NCBI GenBank assembly: GCA_000717735.1
Contig: JOBE01000004.1
Coordinates: 1 to 64,000 of the forward strand
Source of the DNA: Streptomyces griseoluteus
Lineage (GTDB): Bacteria > Actinomycetota > Actinomycetes > Streptomycetales > Streptomycetaceae
Length of the DNA stretch: 64,000 nt
Reading direction: 5' to 3'
Under the pieces are notes generated by a model. That model was not told the origin of the DNA. It made no database searches and was given only the letters and a program-made list of their open reading frames with translations. Below are positions 42,036 to 53,645 of this stretch, in pieces. Position numbers and translations under genes: made by a program. Positions within the stretch are counted from its first letter, which is position 1; the number at the start of each line of letters is the position of its first letter.

Positions 42036-44017
42036 TCAGTGTCGGGCGGCGGTGGAGGGGCTCCGGTCGGCGGGCTGGGTGAGCTTGTCGAGGGCCAGGC
42101 CGAGGCAGACGATGCCCGCGCCGGCGATCAGGCCGGTGCCGAGCTCGCCCGCTGTGAGGCCCTTGACCACGTCGAAGCCGAGTGCCCCGCCGCCGACCAG
42201 ACCGCCGATGACGACGACGGCGAGAACGAGGACGACGCCCTGGTTCGCGGCGACCAGGAGCGCCGGGCGGGCGAGCGGCCACTGCACGTCGCGGATCTGC
42301 TGCCAGGTGGTGGCACCCAGCGAGCGGGTCACCTCCATGGTGGCCGGGCTGACCTGCTTCAGGCCCTGGGTGGTGACCCGCACGACAGCGGGCAGGGCGT
42401 ACACGGCCGCCGCGGTGATCGCGGCGACCCGGCCGGCGTTGAAGAGCTGGACGACCGGGATGAGGTAGATGAACTGCGGCAGCGTCTGCATGGTGTCGAA
42501 CACCGGACGCAGCAGCCGTTCGACCGAGCGGACGCGGGCGGCGAGGATGCCGATGGCGAAGCCCAGGAGGAGAGTGAGGGCCGCGGCGACCAGCACCTGG
42601 GACAGGGTGTAGAGGGCCTTGTCCCAGATGCCCAGCACGCCGGTGCAGACCAGGGCGAGTACGGCGTTGAGCGCGCCCCGCCAGGTGCCGACCAGCCAGG
42701 CCACGGCGGCGGCGAGGAACAGCAGGGACCACCACGGCAGGGCCTGGAGGCCGTTGTTCAGCGGATTCAGCACCCAGCTGGTGAAGTTGCCCGCCCACAC
42801 GGAGGTGCCGCCGAGCACGGGGACGTCCTGGTACACGCTGCCGACCAGCCAGTCGACGGCGGCGTTCAGCGGTGCGGTGATGTCTACCGTGACCGCTCCG
42901 GGCCAGTCGCCCAGGCTGGGGCCCGCCAGCAGGCCGCCGCCGGCGGCCACGAGGGCGATCCCGGCGCCCCGCCGGCCGACCGGGACGCCGCCCCGGGCGC
43001 CGGCCGCCGCCGTCGTCCGGTCGAGCCACACGGCGATGAGCACGATGGCAAGACCGGCGGTGACGCCCTGGCCGAAGTCACGGGTCTTCAACGCCTGGTA
43101 CACGCTCTCGCCGAGACCGCCGGCGCCGACCACGGAGGCGATGACCACCATCGACAGGGCCATCATGATCGTCTGGTTCAGACCGAGGAAGAGCTGCGGC
43201 CGGGCCATGGGCAGCCGCGCCGTCCTCAGCCGCTGCCACGAGGTCGACCCCAGGGACCGGGATGCCTCCAGGACGGCCGGGTCCGCGCCGCGCAGGCCCA
43301 GCGTGGTCATCCGGACCATCGGCGGCGCGGCGTAGATCACCGTGGTGATGAGCGCGGACGGGGTACCGATGCCGAAGACCAGGACGAGCGGGAGCAGGTA
43401 GGCGAAGGACGGCAGCACCTGCATGGTGTCGAGGACCGGGCGCAGGATGCGCTGGGCGGTGTCGGAGAGCCCACCGGCCAGCCCGAGCAGCAGTCCGAGC
43501 ACGGACGCCACGGCGACGGACACCAGCATCAGGGCGAGGGTCTCGGTCGCCTGCTCCCACAGGCCGAGGAGTCCGCAGCCTGCCAGCGAGCCGAGGGCGA
43601 CGAGCGCCGGGCCTACGCCCCTGCGGCCCGCGCCGCCCGCGTACCAGGCGAGTGCGGTGGCGACGGTGAGCACGCCCGCCCAGCCGGTCGAGGTGAGCAG
43701 GTCGTGGACGCCGGCGACCGAGTCGGTGGCCGCGTTGGACAGGTGTAGCAGGAAGTAGAGGAAGACGGGGTGGGTATCGCGGTTGTCGACCACCCAGTCG
43801 GCGAAGGAGTCGAGGCCCGGCACCAGGTCCACGCGCAGTGCCTGCGGCCAGCCGCCACCGGCGAGCAGTGCGGCCGTGGGCAGCAGCAGGGCCAGGACCA
43901 GCAGCACCGCCGGGGCGGAGGGCCGGGCCGGCCGCCAGGTGCGACGGCGGCCGCTCGCCGCGGTGTGCCCCCGGGGGCTTTCGCTGCCGACGGGCGGGCG
44001 GGAGGTCGTGGCGGTAC

Positions 44018-44021
<4 letters not shown>
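42036..44021 (-). CDS. Glycine betaine/choline ABC permease, tandem double domain
   Basis: A 661-residue permease containing two complete BPD_transp_1 domains. The EAA-type loops are at [22 protein letters not shown] and [21 protein letters not shown]. The usual ProW/OpuAB has one such domain and works as a homodimer, so this is an internal duplication that gives a single-chain pair. Each half has its own membrane segments (about 38-330 and 350-640). Its ATG overlaps the ATPase stop (ATGA), so subunits are coupled. Substrate as for the operon. Confidence 0.93.
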
Positions 44022-45261
<1,240 letters not shown>

Positions 45262-45262
<1 letters not shown>

Positions 45263-46800
45263 CAGGCGGCCTCCTTCGGGTTGCCGTCCGAGACGAGGAG
45301 GTCGGCGCACTTCTCCCCCACCATCAGGACGGCGATCATCGGATTGACGGCGGGAACGGTCGGGAAGACGGAGGCGTCGGCGATCCGTATGCCCTCCAGG
45401 CCGCGGACGGTCAGGTCGGGGGCCACGACGGCCAGGCCGTCGTCCTCGGCACCGATCCGGCAGGTGCCGGCCGGGTGGTACACGGTGTGGGCGACCTTGC
45501 GGGCGTACTCGCTCAGTTCCTCGTCGCCGGTGACCTCGGAGCCGGGGCAGACCTCGCGGCCGAGCCAGGACGCCAGCGGCTCGGTCGCGGCGATCTTCCG
45601 GGCGATCCTGATGCCGTCGACGAGGGTGCGGGCGTCGTAGTCCTCCTCGTCGGTGAAGTAGCGGAAGTCCAGGGCCGGCTTGACCTCGGGGTCGGCACTG
45701 GTCAGGTACAACCGGCCGCGGCTGCGGGGCTTGGGGATGTTCGGCGTCATCGAGACGCCGTGCGCGGGCCGTTCGTAGCCCAGTCGCTCCGGGTTGTCCG
45801 TGAACGGGATCTGGTAGAAGTGGAACATCAGGTCGGGCCCGACCGACTTCGGGTCGCGGCGCAGGAACAGTCCGGCGTCGCTGTCCATCGCGGAGTTCTC
45901 CGGGATCGGCCCGTGGGTCTCCCAGACGATCACCGACTCCGGGTGGTCGAGCAGGTTCTCGCCGACGCCCGGGAGGTCGTGGCGGGCGTCGATGCCGAGG
46001 TCGGCGAGCTGCTCGCGCGGCCCGATGCCGGAGTGGAGCAGCAGCCGCGGGGTGTCCACCGCTCCGGCGCAGACCACGACTTCGCGGGAGGCCCGCAGGA
46101 CGAGGTCCTCGCCGTCCTTGGTGCGCGCCCGTACGCCGGTGGCTCGGGCGCCGTCCAACTCCAGCCGGTACGCCCAGGTCTCCAGCAGCAGGTGCAGGTT
46201 GGGGCGGTCCAGGAAGGGGTGCAGGTAGGCGACGGAGGCGGAGGAGCGCTTGTTGTCCTCCGGGTGGTAGGCGAGGTCGAAGAAGCCGGCCCCCTCGTGG
46301 AAGGGCTTGCGGTTGAATCCCTCGACCCGGGGCACGCCCAGGGCGTCCTGCGCCGCGTCCACGAAGTCGCGGGCGATGGCGTTGCGGTCCTTCTCGTCCA
46401 CCGGGACGATGTTGTTCAGGAGCTTGCCGAAGTACGGGTCCATCGACGCGGCGTCCCAGCCGGCGGCGCCCAGCCCGGCCCACTCGTCCCAGTCGGACGG
46501 CAGCGGCTTGAAGGCGATCAGCGTGTTGTGCGAGGAGCAGCCGCCGAGGACACGGGCCCGGCTGTGCCTGATGTGGGAGTTGCCGCGCGGCTGTTCGGTG
46601 GTGGGGTAGTCGTAGTCCAGTTCGCCGCCGAGCAGGCCCATCCAGCGGCGCAGGGTGAGGACGTCGGGGCGATCGACGTCGGACGGGCCACCCTCGATGA
46701 CGGCGACGGTGACGGCGGGGTCCTCGGTGAGGCGGGAGGCGATCACCGAACCGGCGGTGCCACCGCCGACGATGACGTAGTCGTAGGTGCGGTCGGACAT
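45262..46800 (-). CDS. Choline oxidase (GMC oxidoreductase)
   Basis: FAD-dependent GMC oxidoreductase of 512 residues. FAD-binding GGGTAG is at 12-17, and H91 in [12 protein letters not shown] is placed like His99, the residue covalently bound to FAD in Arthrobacter choline oxidase. H442 in VYHPAGT and N486 in NPMIAVL match its active-site His466 and Asn510. GGAG lies about 10 bases before the ATG. Choline oxidase makes both steps from choline to betaine with oxygen, while choline dehydrogenase makes only the first; the His91 context favours oxidase. It is coupled to the ATPase gene and follows the aldehyde dehydrogenase by 90 bases. Confidence 0.88.
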
Positions 46801-46890
46801 GCTGTGTTCACTCCAAAGGGCGCGGGGCGTACGGGCGGCTGTCGGCTCCCGGGCGGTGCGGGCGGGGCGCCGCCGAGGGAGTCCGGGGGG

Positions 46891-48393
46891 TCAGCCGGAG
46901 AACCACCGCACAGGGCGGGGCGCCAGGTTCTGGTAGACGTGCTTGGTCTCGCGGTACTCGGCGAGGCCGGAGGGGCCGAGTTCGCGCCCCACGCCCGACT
47001 TGCCGAAGCCACCCCACTCGGCCTGCGGAAGGTAGGGGTGGAAGTCGTTGATCCATACGGTGCCGTGACGCAGTCGGCCGGCCACCCGGCGGGCCCGGGC
47101 CGCGTCCGCGGTCCAGACGGCTCCCGCGAGCCCGTACTCGGTGTCGTTGGCGAGCGCCACCGCCTCGTCCTCGGTGCGGAAGGTCTCCACCGTCAGGACG
47201 GGGCCGAAGATCTCCTCGCGGATCACGCGCATGCGGCGGTTGCAGCGGTCGAGGACCGTGGGTTCGTAGAAGTACCCGTCGGCGGACCTGGTGGCGGAGG
47301 GCTCGGGGCGGCGTCCACCGCTGCGCAGCACGGCTCCCTCGGCGAGCGCGGACGCGACGTACTCCTCGGTGCGCTCCAGCTGGGCCCGCGAGACCAGCGG
47401 GCCGCACTCGACGTCCTTCTCGGTGCCGCGGCCCAGCTTGATCCGGGCGGCCCGGCGGCTCAGCTCGGCCACGAAGCGTTCCCGTACCGACTCCTCGACG
47501 ATCAGCCGGGAGCCGGCCGAGCAGACCTGGCCGCTGTGCATGAACGCGGCGTTCAGGGCCTGGTCGACGGCGGTGTCGAAGCCCTCCTCCGTTTCGCAGG
47601 CGTCGGCGAAGACCACATTGGGGTTCTTTCCGCCGAGTTCCAGGGCCACCTTCTTGACGCCGGGTGCCGCGGCCTGCGCCACCTTCACACCGCTGGTGAG
47701 ACCGCCGGTGAAGGAGACCAGGTCGACGTCGGGGTGCTCGGCGAGGCGGGCACCGACCGTGTGGCCGGGACCGGTGACCAGGTTCGCGACACCGTTCGGG
47801 AGTCCGGCCTCGGCCAGCAGTGCGATCAGGGCGACGGTGCTGAGCGGGGTGATCTCACTCGGCTTGACCACGAAGGTGTTTCCCGCGGCCACAGCCGGGG
47901 CGATCTTCCAACTCGCCTGAAGCAGAGGGTAGTTCCAAGGGGTGATCATCGCGCACACCCCCACCGGCTCGTGGACGACGACGCTGTGCACGGTGTCGCT
48001 GCCGGCGTCGACGACGCGACCCGGGCCCTCGGCCAGAACCAGGTCGGCGAAGTAGCGGAAGGCGTCCGCGACACAGTCGACGTCGACTCGCCCCTCCTCA
48101 AGGGTCTTTCCTGCGTCGCGGCTTTCCAGCAGGGCCAGTTCCTCGCGGTCACGAACCAGAAGTTCAGCGACGCGGCGCAGCAGCGCGGCCCGCTCGGCCA
48201 CCGGAGTGCCCGGCCAGACACCGGAGTCGAAGGCGGCACGCGCCGCGGCGACCGCGGCGTCGGCGTCCGCCGCGCCACCCTCGGCCACCACGGCGAAGGG
48301 CCGGCCGTCCGCGGGGTCGAGGACGTCTCGCGTCTCACCGTTCAGCGCGTCGCGCCAGGCGCCGTCCGTGTGAATGGTCGTTCGTGTCAACAA
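46891..48393 (-). CDS. betB: Betaine-aldehyde dehydrogenase
   Basis: NAD(P)-dependent aldehyde dehydrogenase of about 500 residues with N154 (PWNYP), E252 (LELGGKNP) and nucleophile C291 (GQVCSAG), typical of betaine-aldehyde dehydrogenases. It oxidises betaine aldehyde to glycine betaine. The start is uncertain: TTG at 48393 or 48390 with a weak AGAAAG site; no ATG lies near the conserved N-terminus. It is the first gene of the operon, with the oxidase and ABC importer downstream. The 750-bp upstream region holds the promoter. No BetI-type regulator gene is present. Confidence 0.9.
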   Translation of the reverse strand: MLTRTTIHTDGAWRDALNGETRDVLDPADGRPFAVVAEGGAADADAAVAAARAAFDSGVWPGTPVAERAALLRRVAELLVRDREELALLESRDAGKTLEEGRVDVDCVADAFRYFADLVLAEGPGRVVDAGSDTVHSVVVHEPVGVCAMITPWNYPLLQASWKIAPAVAAGNTFVVKPSEITPLSTVALIALLAEAGLPNGVANLVTGPGHTVGARLAEHPDVDLVSFTGGLTSGVKVAQAAAPGVKKVALELGGKNPNVVFADACETEEGFDTAVDQALNAAFMHSGQVCSAGSRLIVEESVRERFVAELSRRAARIKLGRGTEKDVECGPLVSRAQLERTEEYVASALAEGAVLRSGGRRPEPSATRSADGYFYEPTVLDRCNRRMRVIREEIFGPVLTVETFRTEDEAVALANDTEYGLAGAVWTADAARARRVAGRLRHGTVWINDFHPYLPQAEWGGFGKSGVGRELGPSGLAEYRETKHVYQNLAPRPVRWFSG

Positions 48394-49141
48394 CAGTCAG
48401 AGCTTTCTGCTTCGGGCGGATCCACTCCGCCGGTGTGCCCGTGGGGCGGGTTGGCTCGTGCCCGGCACACCGCCGGAAGGGCGGCCGGAAGGAAATTCGG
48501 CGGATACGTGTGACGGATCGCCGACGTGGCACAGCCGTGGGCCGCGGGGTTCACCAGGACAGGACCTGCCCCAGGGCCGCCACCGTCGGTCAGTCGGAGG
48601 GCAGGTGCTGGTCATGCGGGCCGAAGTTACCCAGCAGAAAGCAAAAGCGCATGAGCCGGAGGCCCTTGCGCCGGGCAAGGCGGAGTGTTACCTCCTGAGC
48701 CGCCTTCACTTCCCGCGAAGTGACAAGGTCAACAAGATGTTTGAGCAAATAGGCGCAAGTTGGTTGAAATAGGCGTTCGATAACGAAGGTATAACGTCTT
48801 TGCACGGTGCCACGTTCGCGACCGGAACGTTATGCCATTGACGGCGACTCGTGGGTTTGACCGCGCTGAAACCAGAAAGCCGACCGGCGGCTCGCGGAAG
48901 TGACGGTCCGGAGGCCGGGCGTGGAACCCCGTCCGAGCAGAGGTGCACGGTCACGTCCAGGCCGCCGGACTGCACGGTCGCCGCCCGCACCGAACCTGAT
49001 CCTGCGCGGCTTCACCGCGCCGATGCCCGGCTTGAACAGCCCCTGCGGGCGGGCACACAGCCGGCGACGTGATCTTTCACTCGGATCGCGGGTCGCAACA
49101 ACCTCGCAGCAGAGGCGCGTGAACCCGACCGGCCCGAGCGC
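48394..49141. promoter_or_regulatory. Upstream region of the betaine operon
   Basis: A 748-bp stretch with no convincing gene. Bases 48700-48850 are clearly more AT-rich than the surroundings and hold a TTGACC (minus strand, about 48725-48730), a candidate -35 element. Frames in the rest are short and of shadow type. The right part, near 48900-49100, has coding-like minus-strand frames (VTVHLCSDGVPRP) but no start and no recognised family. Confidence 0.5.
48747..48775. repeat. AAATAGGCG direct repeat with 20-bp period
   Basis: AAATAGGCG occurs exactly at 48747-48755 and again at 48767-48775. A 20-bp period puts both copies on the same face of the helix, as in regulator binding sites. It lies in the AT-rich part of the betaine operon upstream region. 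A regulatory role is inferred. Confidence 0.6.
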
Positions 49142-49560
49142 TCAGGAAGGCGCGGCTTCCGGAGGGGTGTGCCACAGGGCGGTGACAGCGAGGTCTCCCG
49201 GCGCGGCCACGTAGGCGAGGTCGGCGGGAAGAGCCTCCCGGTTCGGTCCGCACAGGCCTCGCACGGCCACCTGGTCATGGGCGCCCCGGCGGGCCGCGGA
49301 CCGGGCGTCGGCCTCTGCCCGGGCGGACAGGCCGAGGCGCGTCTTCCGAGTCCGAGCCCGACCGCCGTGTCGGAGAGGGCGTACACGGCGGTGCAGCCCG
49401 CCGCGACGACTCCGAAGTGGAGCGGCGGACCGGCGCCGGTGACGGCACCGGCGGTGAAGCCGTGCCGCGTCCCGCACTCCGCGCAGGGGCCGTCCTCGAC
49501 GACCAGCCGCTCCGGTGCGATGCCGATGTCGGCGGCGAGCAGCGCGTGGAGGATGCGTGG
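49142..49560 (-). pseudogene. Phosphopantetheinyl-transferase-like fragment
   Basis: Reading on from the SulP frame, RILHALLAADIGIAPERLVVEDGPCAECGTRHGFTAG then LHFGVVAAGCTAVYALSDTAVG resembles the N-terminal and central parts of a HetI/Sfp-type 4'-phosphopantetheinyl transferase, where a CxxCG element and an H-F-S-V-S-H-S motif are expected. The second is degraded here. The end of the gene, NREALPADLAYVAAPGDLAVTALW, is in another frame and stops at 49142. It is therefore deleted and frameshifted. Its start is fused to the SulP relic at about 49560. Confidence 0.55.
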
Positions 49561-50660
49561 GATCAGTCTGCCGCCCGACCGGTGGAGGTCCTGCGCGTGC
49601 CGACGCAGGACCTTGGTCATGGTGGACGACGGCACGTCGGGGACACCGCGCATGACCAGGATCAGCACGGCACCGGGGGCGTGGTCGGTGGGCGGCAGCG
49701 ACGCCTCGTTGCCGGGGAGTTCGGCGAAGAAGCCGACGCCGTCGCAGTAGAGGACGGTGACCTCCCCGGGTGGCAGGTTCGCCGGGACGTCGTCGGGGTG
49801 CCAGCGGCCCCGGTCGTCGGGGACAAGGGCGACGAGGCGGGCGCGGCGGGCGGCCTGGACGCAGTACAGGAGCAGCGAGAGGACGGCGCCGAGGACGATC
49901 GCCTGCTGAAGGGGAAGCTGCGTGGTGGCCAGGAAGGTGGCGATCATCGCCGCCGACGACAGGCGGGAGGTGCGGAGCACCAGGAGGATGTCGTGGCGCT
50001 TGCCCCAGATCAGCTCGCCGCCGACGACGAGGATCAGGCCGCCGATGACGGGCATGGGGATGTGTTCGGCGAGCGGGGCGCAGACGAGGACGATCAGGGC
50101 GAGCAGGACACCGGAGAGGATGCCCGCCCAGCGGGTGCGGGCGCCGGCGGAGACCACGACACCGGTTCGGGAGAGGGAGCCGCCGGAGGGCAGCGACTGG
50201 AAGAGGCCGCCGGCGACGTTGGCGAGTCCCTGGGCGGCGAAGTCGCCGTTGACCGAGGACTTCGAGCCGTCGGGGTTGGGGACGGACGGGCCGATACTCG
50301 CCGCCTGCGCGAGACCGACGAGCGCGACCGCGACAGCGCCGCCGAGGAGTTCGGGGACGGCGGACGGGTCGGGGGCGGAGAAGCCGGGGAGCGCGGCGGG
50401 GATGTGGGCGATGCCGCCCACGAGTTCGACGTCGGTGCCGAGCAGGGCGACGGCCACGGACGCGGCGACCATGGCGAGGAGCAGGGCGACCGGTTCCAGG
50501 CGCCGTACGAGCCTGGTGGCCGCCCACACGGCGATCGTCGTGACGGCCACGAGGGTCGCGGCGAGTTGCCACTCGCCGATGTGCGCGAGCCAGTCGCCGA
50601 GCTGGCGCAGGCGGTTGTGGCCCTCGGATTTGTAGCCGTAGGCGTCGTTGAGGACACGCT
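49561..50660 (-). pseudogene. SulP-family anion transporter, N-terminal half missing
   Basis: About 360 residues of a SulP transporter: GFSAPDPSAVPELLGGAVAVALVG, SVNGDFAAQGLANVAGGLFQSLPSGGSLSRTG, HIPMPVIGGLILVVGGELI, and a STAS domain that stops at SGGRLI. Membrane helices 1-5 and the family start are absent; the frame begins near VLNDAYGYKSEGHN (about 50650) without a start codon. The STAS domain passes directly into the transferase-like fragment. Function is lost in this form. The closest family role is bicarbonate or sulfate transport. Confidence 0.75.
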
Positions 50661-51225
50661 TCCGAGACAAGCACGTAGACCTCCTGGCCAGCACACCGGC
50701 CGACCCTGCTGCCCTTGAAGCCATCCTGAACGAGGGCCGCAAAGGAGACCGCAGCTTCATCCTCGGCGCCCCCACGCGCACATGAAGCGCCGTCAAGGCA
50801 TGCTCCGCCGACAACGCCTGGCCTCGGGCCATCGGCCTCGCACGCGCCGGAGCCATCGCCGTGCGCTGCGAAGTCACCGAAGACCGCACCCTCGGTGCCC
50901 CCATCCGCTGCCACCTCACGACCGCCGGACGCGGACAGGCACGTCTGTACCGCAAGGGACACGAAGCCAGCCGCGAGCACAGCACCACCCGCTGGTACGC
51001 GCCCGCTACAAGATCCAGGACATCGACGAGCTCCCCGCCGGCGCAGACCCGGACGACCCCCAACACCTTGACGACGCCCTCGTACGAGAACTGAACCGCA
51101 CCGTGCCCTCACCGAAACGCACCGCCGTCCTTGCCGCGCTCACCCATGGCATCGGAGCCGGAATACGTCACACCATCCCTGGGGCCTTCTCCCTCGCACA
51201 CACGCAACTCCAAGACGCGGGATGA
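50661..51225 (+). pseudogene. Frameshifted plus-strand gene of unknown function
   Basis: Coding-like segments appear in two plus frames: KHVDLLASTPADPAALEAILNEGRKGDRSFILG (from about 50660, to a TGA near 50787), AIGLARAGAIAVRCEVTEDRTLGAPIRCHLTTAGRG (about 50835-50940), then RARYKIQDIDELPAGADPDDPQHLDD and PKRTAVLAALTHGIGAGIRHTIPGAF to the TGA at 51223-51225. No start is clear and at least two frame changes are needed. I do not recognise the family. Confidence 0.45.
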
Positions 51226-51717
51226 CGCCCTCCGGATCCTCCGCGAATCAGGCATTCTCACCGCCCTGGCCGAGGCGGCCGGCCTACGCGGCCAAAGCCG
51301 CCTCGGCCTCGCAGGTCCCACCACGGTCCGTGTAGGCGGTCGCTACAGCCCTCGACGCTCTCGGAGGCGTTCCCCTGTCGGCGGCCCCCGCTGACCTGCG
51401 ATTCGACCTGCGCAGCAGAAACCTGACTTTCGTCGAGAACCTGCAAGCCGCCGAGGCTCTGAACGATGCGCTCGCCCCAAGCGGCGAACCGCCCGCGATC
51501 CCGGCATCACCCCGGCATGCCGAGCCGCGACATCCTCAAGCACATCACCGCCCTCGCCGGCCAGGCAGCACGTATAGCTATCGCCCCAGACTCAGACCTC
51601 GACGGAACCCGGATCACCACCGCCGCGCCCGAACCACCTCCGCCCAGCTTCGCGCGTGGCGACGCAGCCTCGCAGCGCGACGTCTCGAAGACGACCCACA
51701 ACCCGACAGAAGCACGC
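51226..51717 (+). other. Non-coding or degraded stretch before the MFS gene
   Basis: No credible gene. A short frame ILRESGILTALAEAAGLRGQSRLGLA at about 51233-51312 looks coding-like but is disrupted. An 11-bp stem GCCGAGGCGGC/GCCGCCTCGGC at 51268-51306 could be a terminator-type hairpin. The rest is featureless in my reading. Confidence 0.4.
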
Positions 51718-51728
51718 TATCCGCGTTT

Positions 51729-51741
51729 GCGCTTATAGCGC
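51729..51741. promoter_or_regulatory. Palindrome GCGCTTATAGCGC upstream of the MFS gene
   Basis: A 13-bp dyad (GCGCT-tat-AGCGC) 63 bases before the MFS start, followed by GCAATTATTG. The decayed copy at 29050 keeps the surroundings but has CCG for TAG in the palindrome. It suits a repressor site overlapping the promoter. The regulator is unknown. Confidence 0.55.
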
Positions 51742-51803
51742 GTCTGCAATTATTGTGGCAGCACGTAAGCAGCCCTCTCAAGCAAATACGGAAGGATGGA
51801 GCC

Positions 51804-53042
51804 ATGCCGCTCGCGCTCCTCGCTCTAGCAGTCGGGGCCTTCGGGGTCGGAACAACTGAGTTCGTCGTCATGGGGCTACTGCCCGACATCGCTGCCGACT
51901 ACGGCGTCTCCATCCCCACCGCCGGCCTGCTGGTCACCGGCTACGCGCTCGGCGTCGTCATCGGCGCGCCCCTGCTGACCGTCCTCGGCAACAAGGTCAG
52001 CCGCAAGAAGATGCTCATGGCGCTGATGGGCCTGTTCGTCCTCGGCAACCTCGTCTCCGCCCTCGCGCCGAGCTTCGAGCTGATGCTGGCGGGCCGCGTG
52101 ATCGCCTCGCTCGCCCACGGCTCGTTCTTCGGCATCGGCTCCGTCGTCGCCGCCGGACTGGTCGCTCCGAACAAGAAGGCCGGCGCCATCGCCACCATGT
52201 TCACCGGACTGACCGTCGCCAACATCGTCGGCGTGCCGCTGGGAACGTTCATCGGGCAGGCGGTTGGCTGGCGCACCACCTTCGCGCTCGTCGCCGCACT
52301 CGGCGTGATCGGGCTGCTCGGCATCGCCCGGCTCGTCCCGGCCATGCCCCGCCCCGAAGGCACTCACCTGCGCCGGGAGCTGAAGGCGTTCCGCAACCCG
52401 CAGGTGCTGCTCGCGATGGCCATGACCGTACTCGGCTTCGGCGGCGTCTTCGCCGCGATCACCTACATCGCGCCGATGATGACGCACGCCGCGGGCTACT
52501 CCGACGGCGCCGTGACCTGGCTGCTCGTGCTGTTCGGCGTCGGCATGTTCCTCGGCAACCTGCTCGGCGGGCGCTTCGCCGACCGCGCCCTGATGCCCCT
52601 GCTGTACGCCACGCTCGGCGGCCTCGCGGTCGTGCTCGCCCTCTTCACCGTGACCGCACACCACAAGGTGCTCGCCGCGATCACCATCCTGCTCGTCGGG
52701 GCGCTCGGCTTCGCCACGGTGCCGCCGCTGCAGAAGCGCGTCCTCGACCAGGCGCACGGCGCGCCGACCCTGGCCTCCGCCGTCAACATCGGCGCCTTCA
52801 ACCTCGGCAACGCGCTCGCCGCCTGGCTCGGCGGCGTCGTCATCGCGGCCGGCTACGGCTACACCGCGCCGAACTGGGTCGGCGCCGCCCTCGCCGCCGC
52901 CGCTCTCGGCCTCGCCTTCTGGTCCGCCGCCCTTGAGCGCCGGACCCCCGCGGTCGGCATCCCCGGCGCGGAGCCCGTCGGTGCGGACGCCGTCGGTGCC
53001 GCCGGTACCGACGCCGAGGCCCGTACCCCCGTGCACCACTGA
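51804..53042 (+). CDS. MFS efflux transporter (AraJ/Cmx type)
   Basis: Twelve-helix major facilitator of 412 residues. The N-terminus is FGVGTTEFVVMGLLPDIA, typical of the DHA1 drug-efflux and AraJ group, with the A-motif-like GNKVSRKKML after helix 2 and motif C-like GLTVANIVGVPLG. A 35-residue hydrophilic Ala/Gly tail ends the protein. ATG 51804 is preferred over a GTG at 51753 because GGAAGGATGGAG precedes it and the N-terminus fits the family. It precedes the HbpS/GlcG-like gene by 47 bases, probably in one transcript. Substrate unknown. A relic of the same 5' region lies at 29038. Confidence 0.92.
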   Translation: MPLALLALAVGAFGVGTTEFVVMGLLPDIAADYGVSIPTAGLLVTGYALGVVIGAPLLTVLGNKVSRKKMLMALMGLFVLGNLVSALAPSFELMLAGRVIASLAHGSFFGIGSVVAAGLVAPNKKAGAIATMFTGLTVANIVGVPLGTFIGQAVGWRTTFALVAALGVIGLLGIARLVPAMPRPEGTHLRRELKAFRNPQVLLAMAMTVLGFGGVFAAITYIAPMMTHAAGYSDGAVTWLLVLFGVGMFLGNLLGGRFADRALMPLLYATLGGLAVVLALFTVTAHHKVLAAITILLVGALGFATVPPLQKRVLDQAHGAPTLASAVNIGAFNLGNALAAWLGGVVIAAGYGYTAPNWVGAALAAAALGLAFWSAALERRTPAVGIPGAEPVGADAVGAAGTDAEARTPVHH

Positions 53043-53089
53043 CACCCCTCCCTCCCCCCACGCTGTACGCCGCCCCAAGGAGAAGCACC

Positions 53090-53509
53090 ATGAGCACCAC
53101 CACCGTCACCCCGCTGACGACCGCCGACGCCGACAGCCTCGTCGCCACCGCCCGCCGCGCCGCCGAAAGCGCCGGGGTCACCGTCAGCATCACGGTGCTC
53201 GACGCCGGCGGGCACCTGCTCGCCTTCCGCCGCGACGACCGGGCGGTGCTGATCTCGGGCGAGACCAGCACCCGCAAGGCGTACACCGCCCTCCAGCTCG
53301 ACGCCCCCACCGCCGACCTGGTCGACCTCGTCAAGCCCGACGGCCCCTTCCACTCGCTCGCCACCGCCCTGGACCGCCCGCTCCTCTTCATCGGCGGCGG
53401 GCTCCCGGTCCACCGCGACGGCAGGCTCGTCGGCGCCGTCGGTGTGGGCGGCGGCGCCCCCGAGCAGGACCACGCCTTCGCGCTCGCCGCCGTCGAGGCC
53501 CTCGTCTGA
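53090..53509 (+). CDS. HbpS/GlcG-family (DUF336) protein
   Basis: A 139-residue protein of the GlcG/HbpS fold: VSITVLDAGGHLLAFRRDD, ETSTRKAYTALQLDAPT, and IGGGLPVHRDGRLVGAVGVGG. HbpS of Streptomyces reticuli binds haem and guards a redox two-component system, but that protein is exported, while this one has no signal peptide. Other members accompany glycolate or dihydroxyacetone enzymes. AAGGAGAAG about 8 bases before the ATG supports the start. It probably shares a transcript with the MFS gene upstream. Confidence 0.88.
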   Translation: MSTTTVTPLTTADADSLVATARRAAESAGVTVSITVLDAGGHLLAFRRDDRAVLISGETSTRKAYTALQLDAPTADLVDLVKPDGPFHSLATALDRPLLFIGGGLPVHRDGRLVGAVGVGGGAPEQDHAFALAAVEALV

Positions 53510-53645
53510 GTCTGAGCGAGACCGGTGGTTCTGCCGATGCCCTCGTGCCGTGCCGCGCCGACAGTGACCGGGCCAGTGCAGGACGCGCCGTCCTCCGGTT
53601 CCCCCGGGGGGCGGCCGTCACACGACACGAGAGGACGACTCCGTC

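Noticed and set aside
45263..46483. Upstream extension of the betaine ATPase
   Set aside because: It overlaps the whole choline oxidase gene in another frame; the ATGA overlap at 45262 sets the start.
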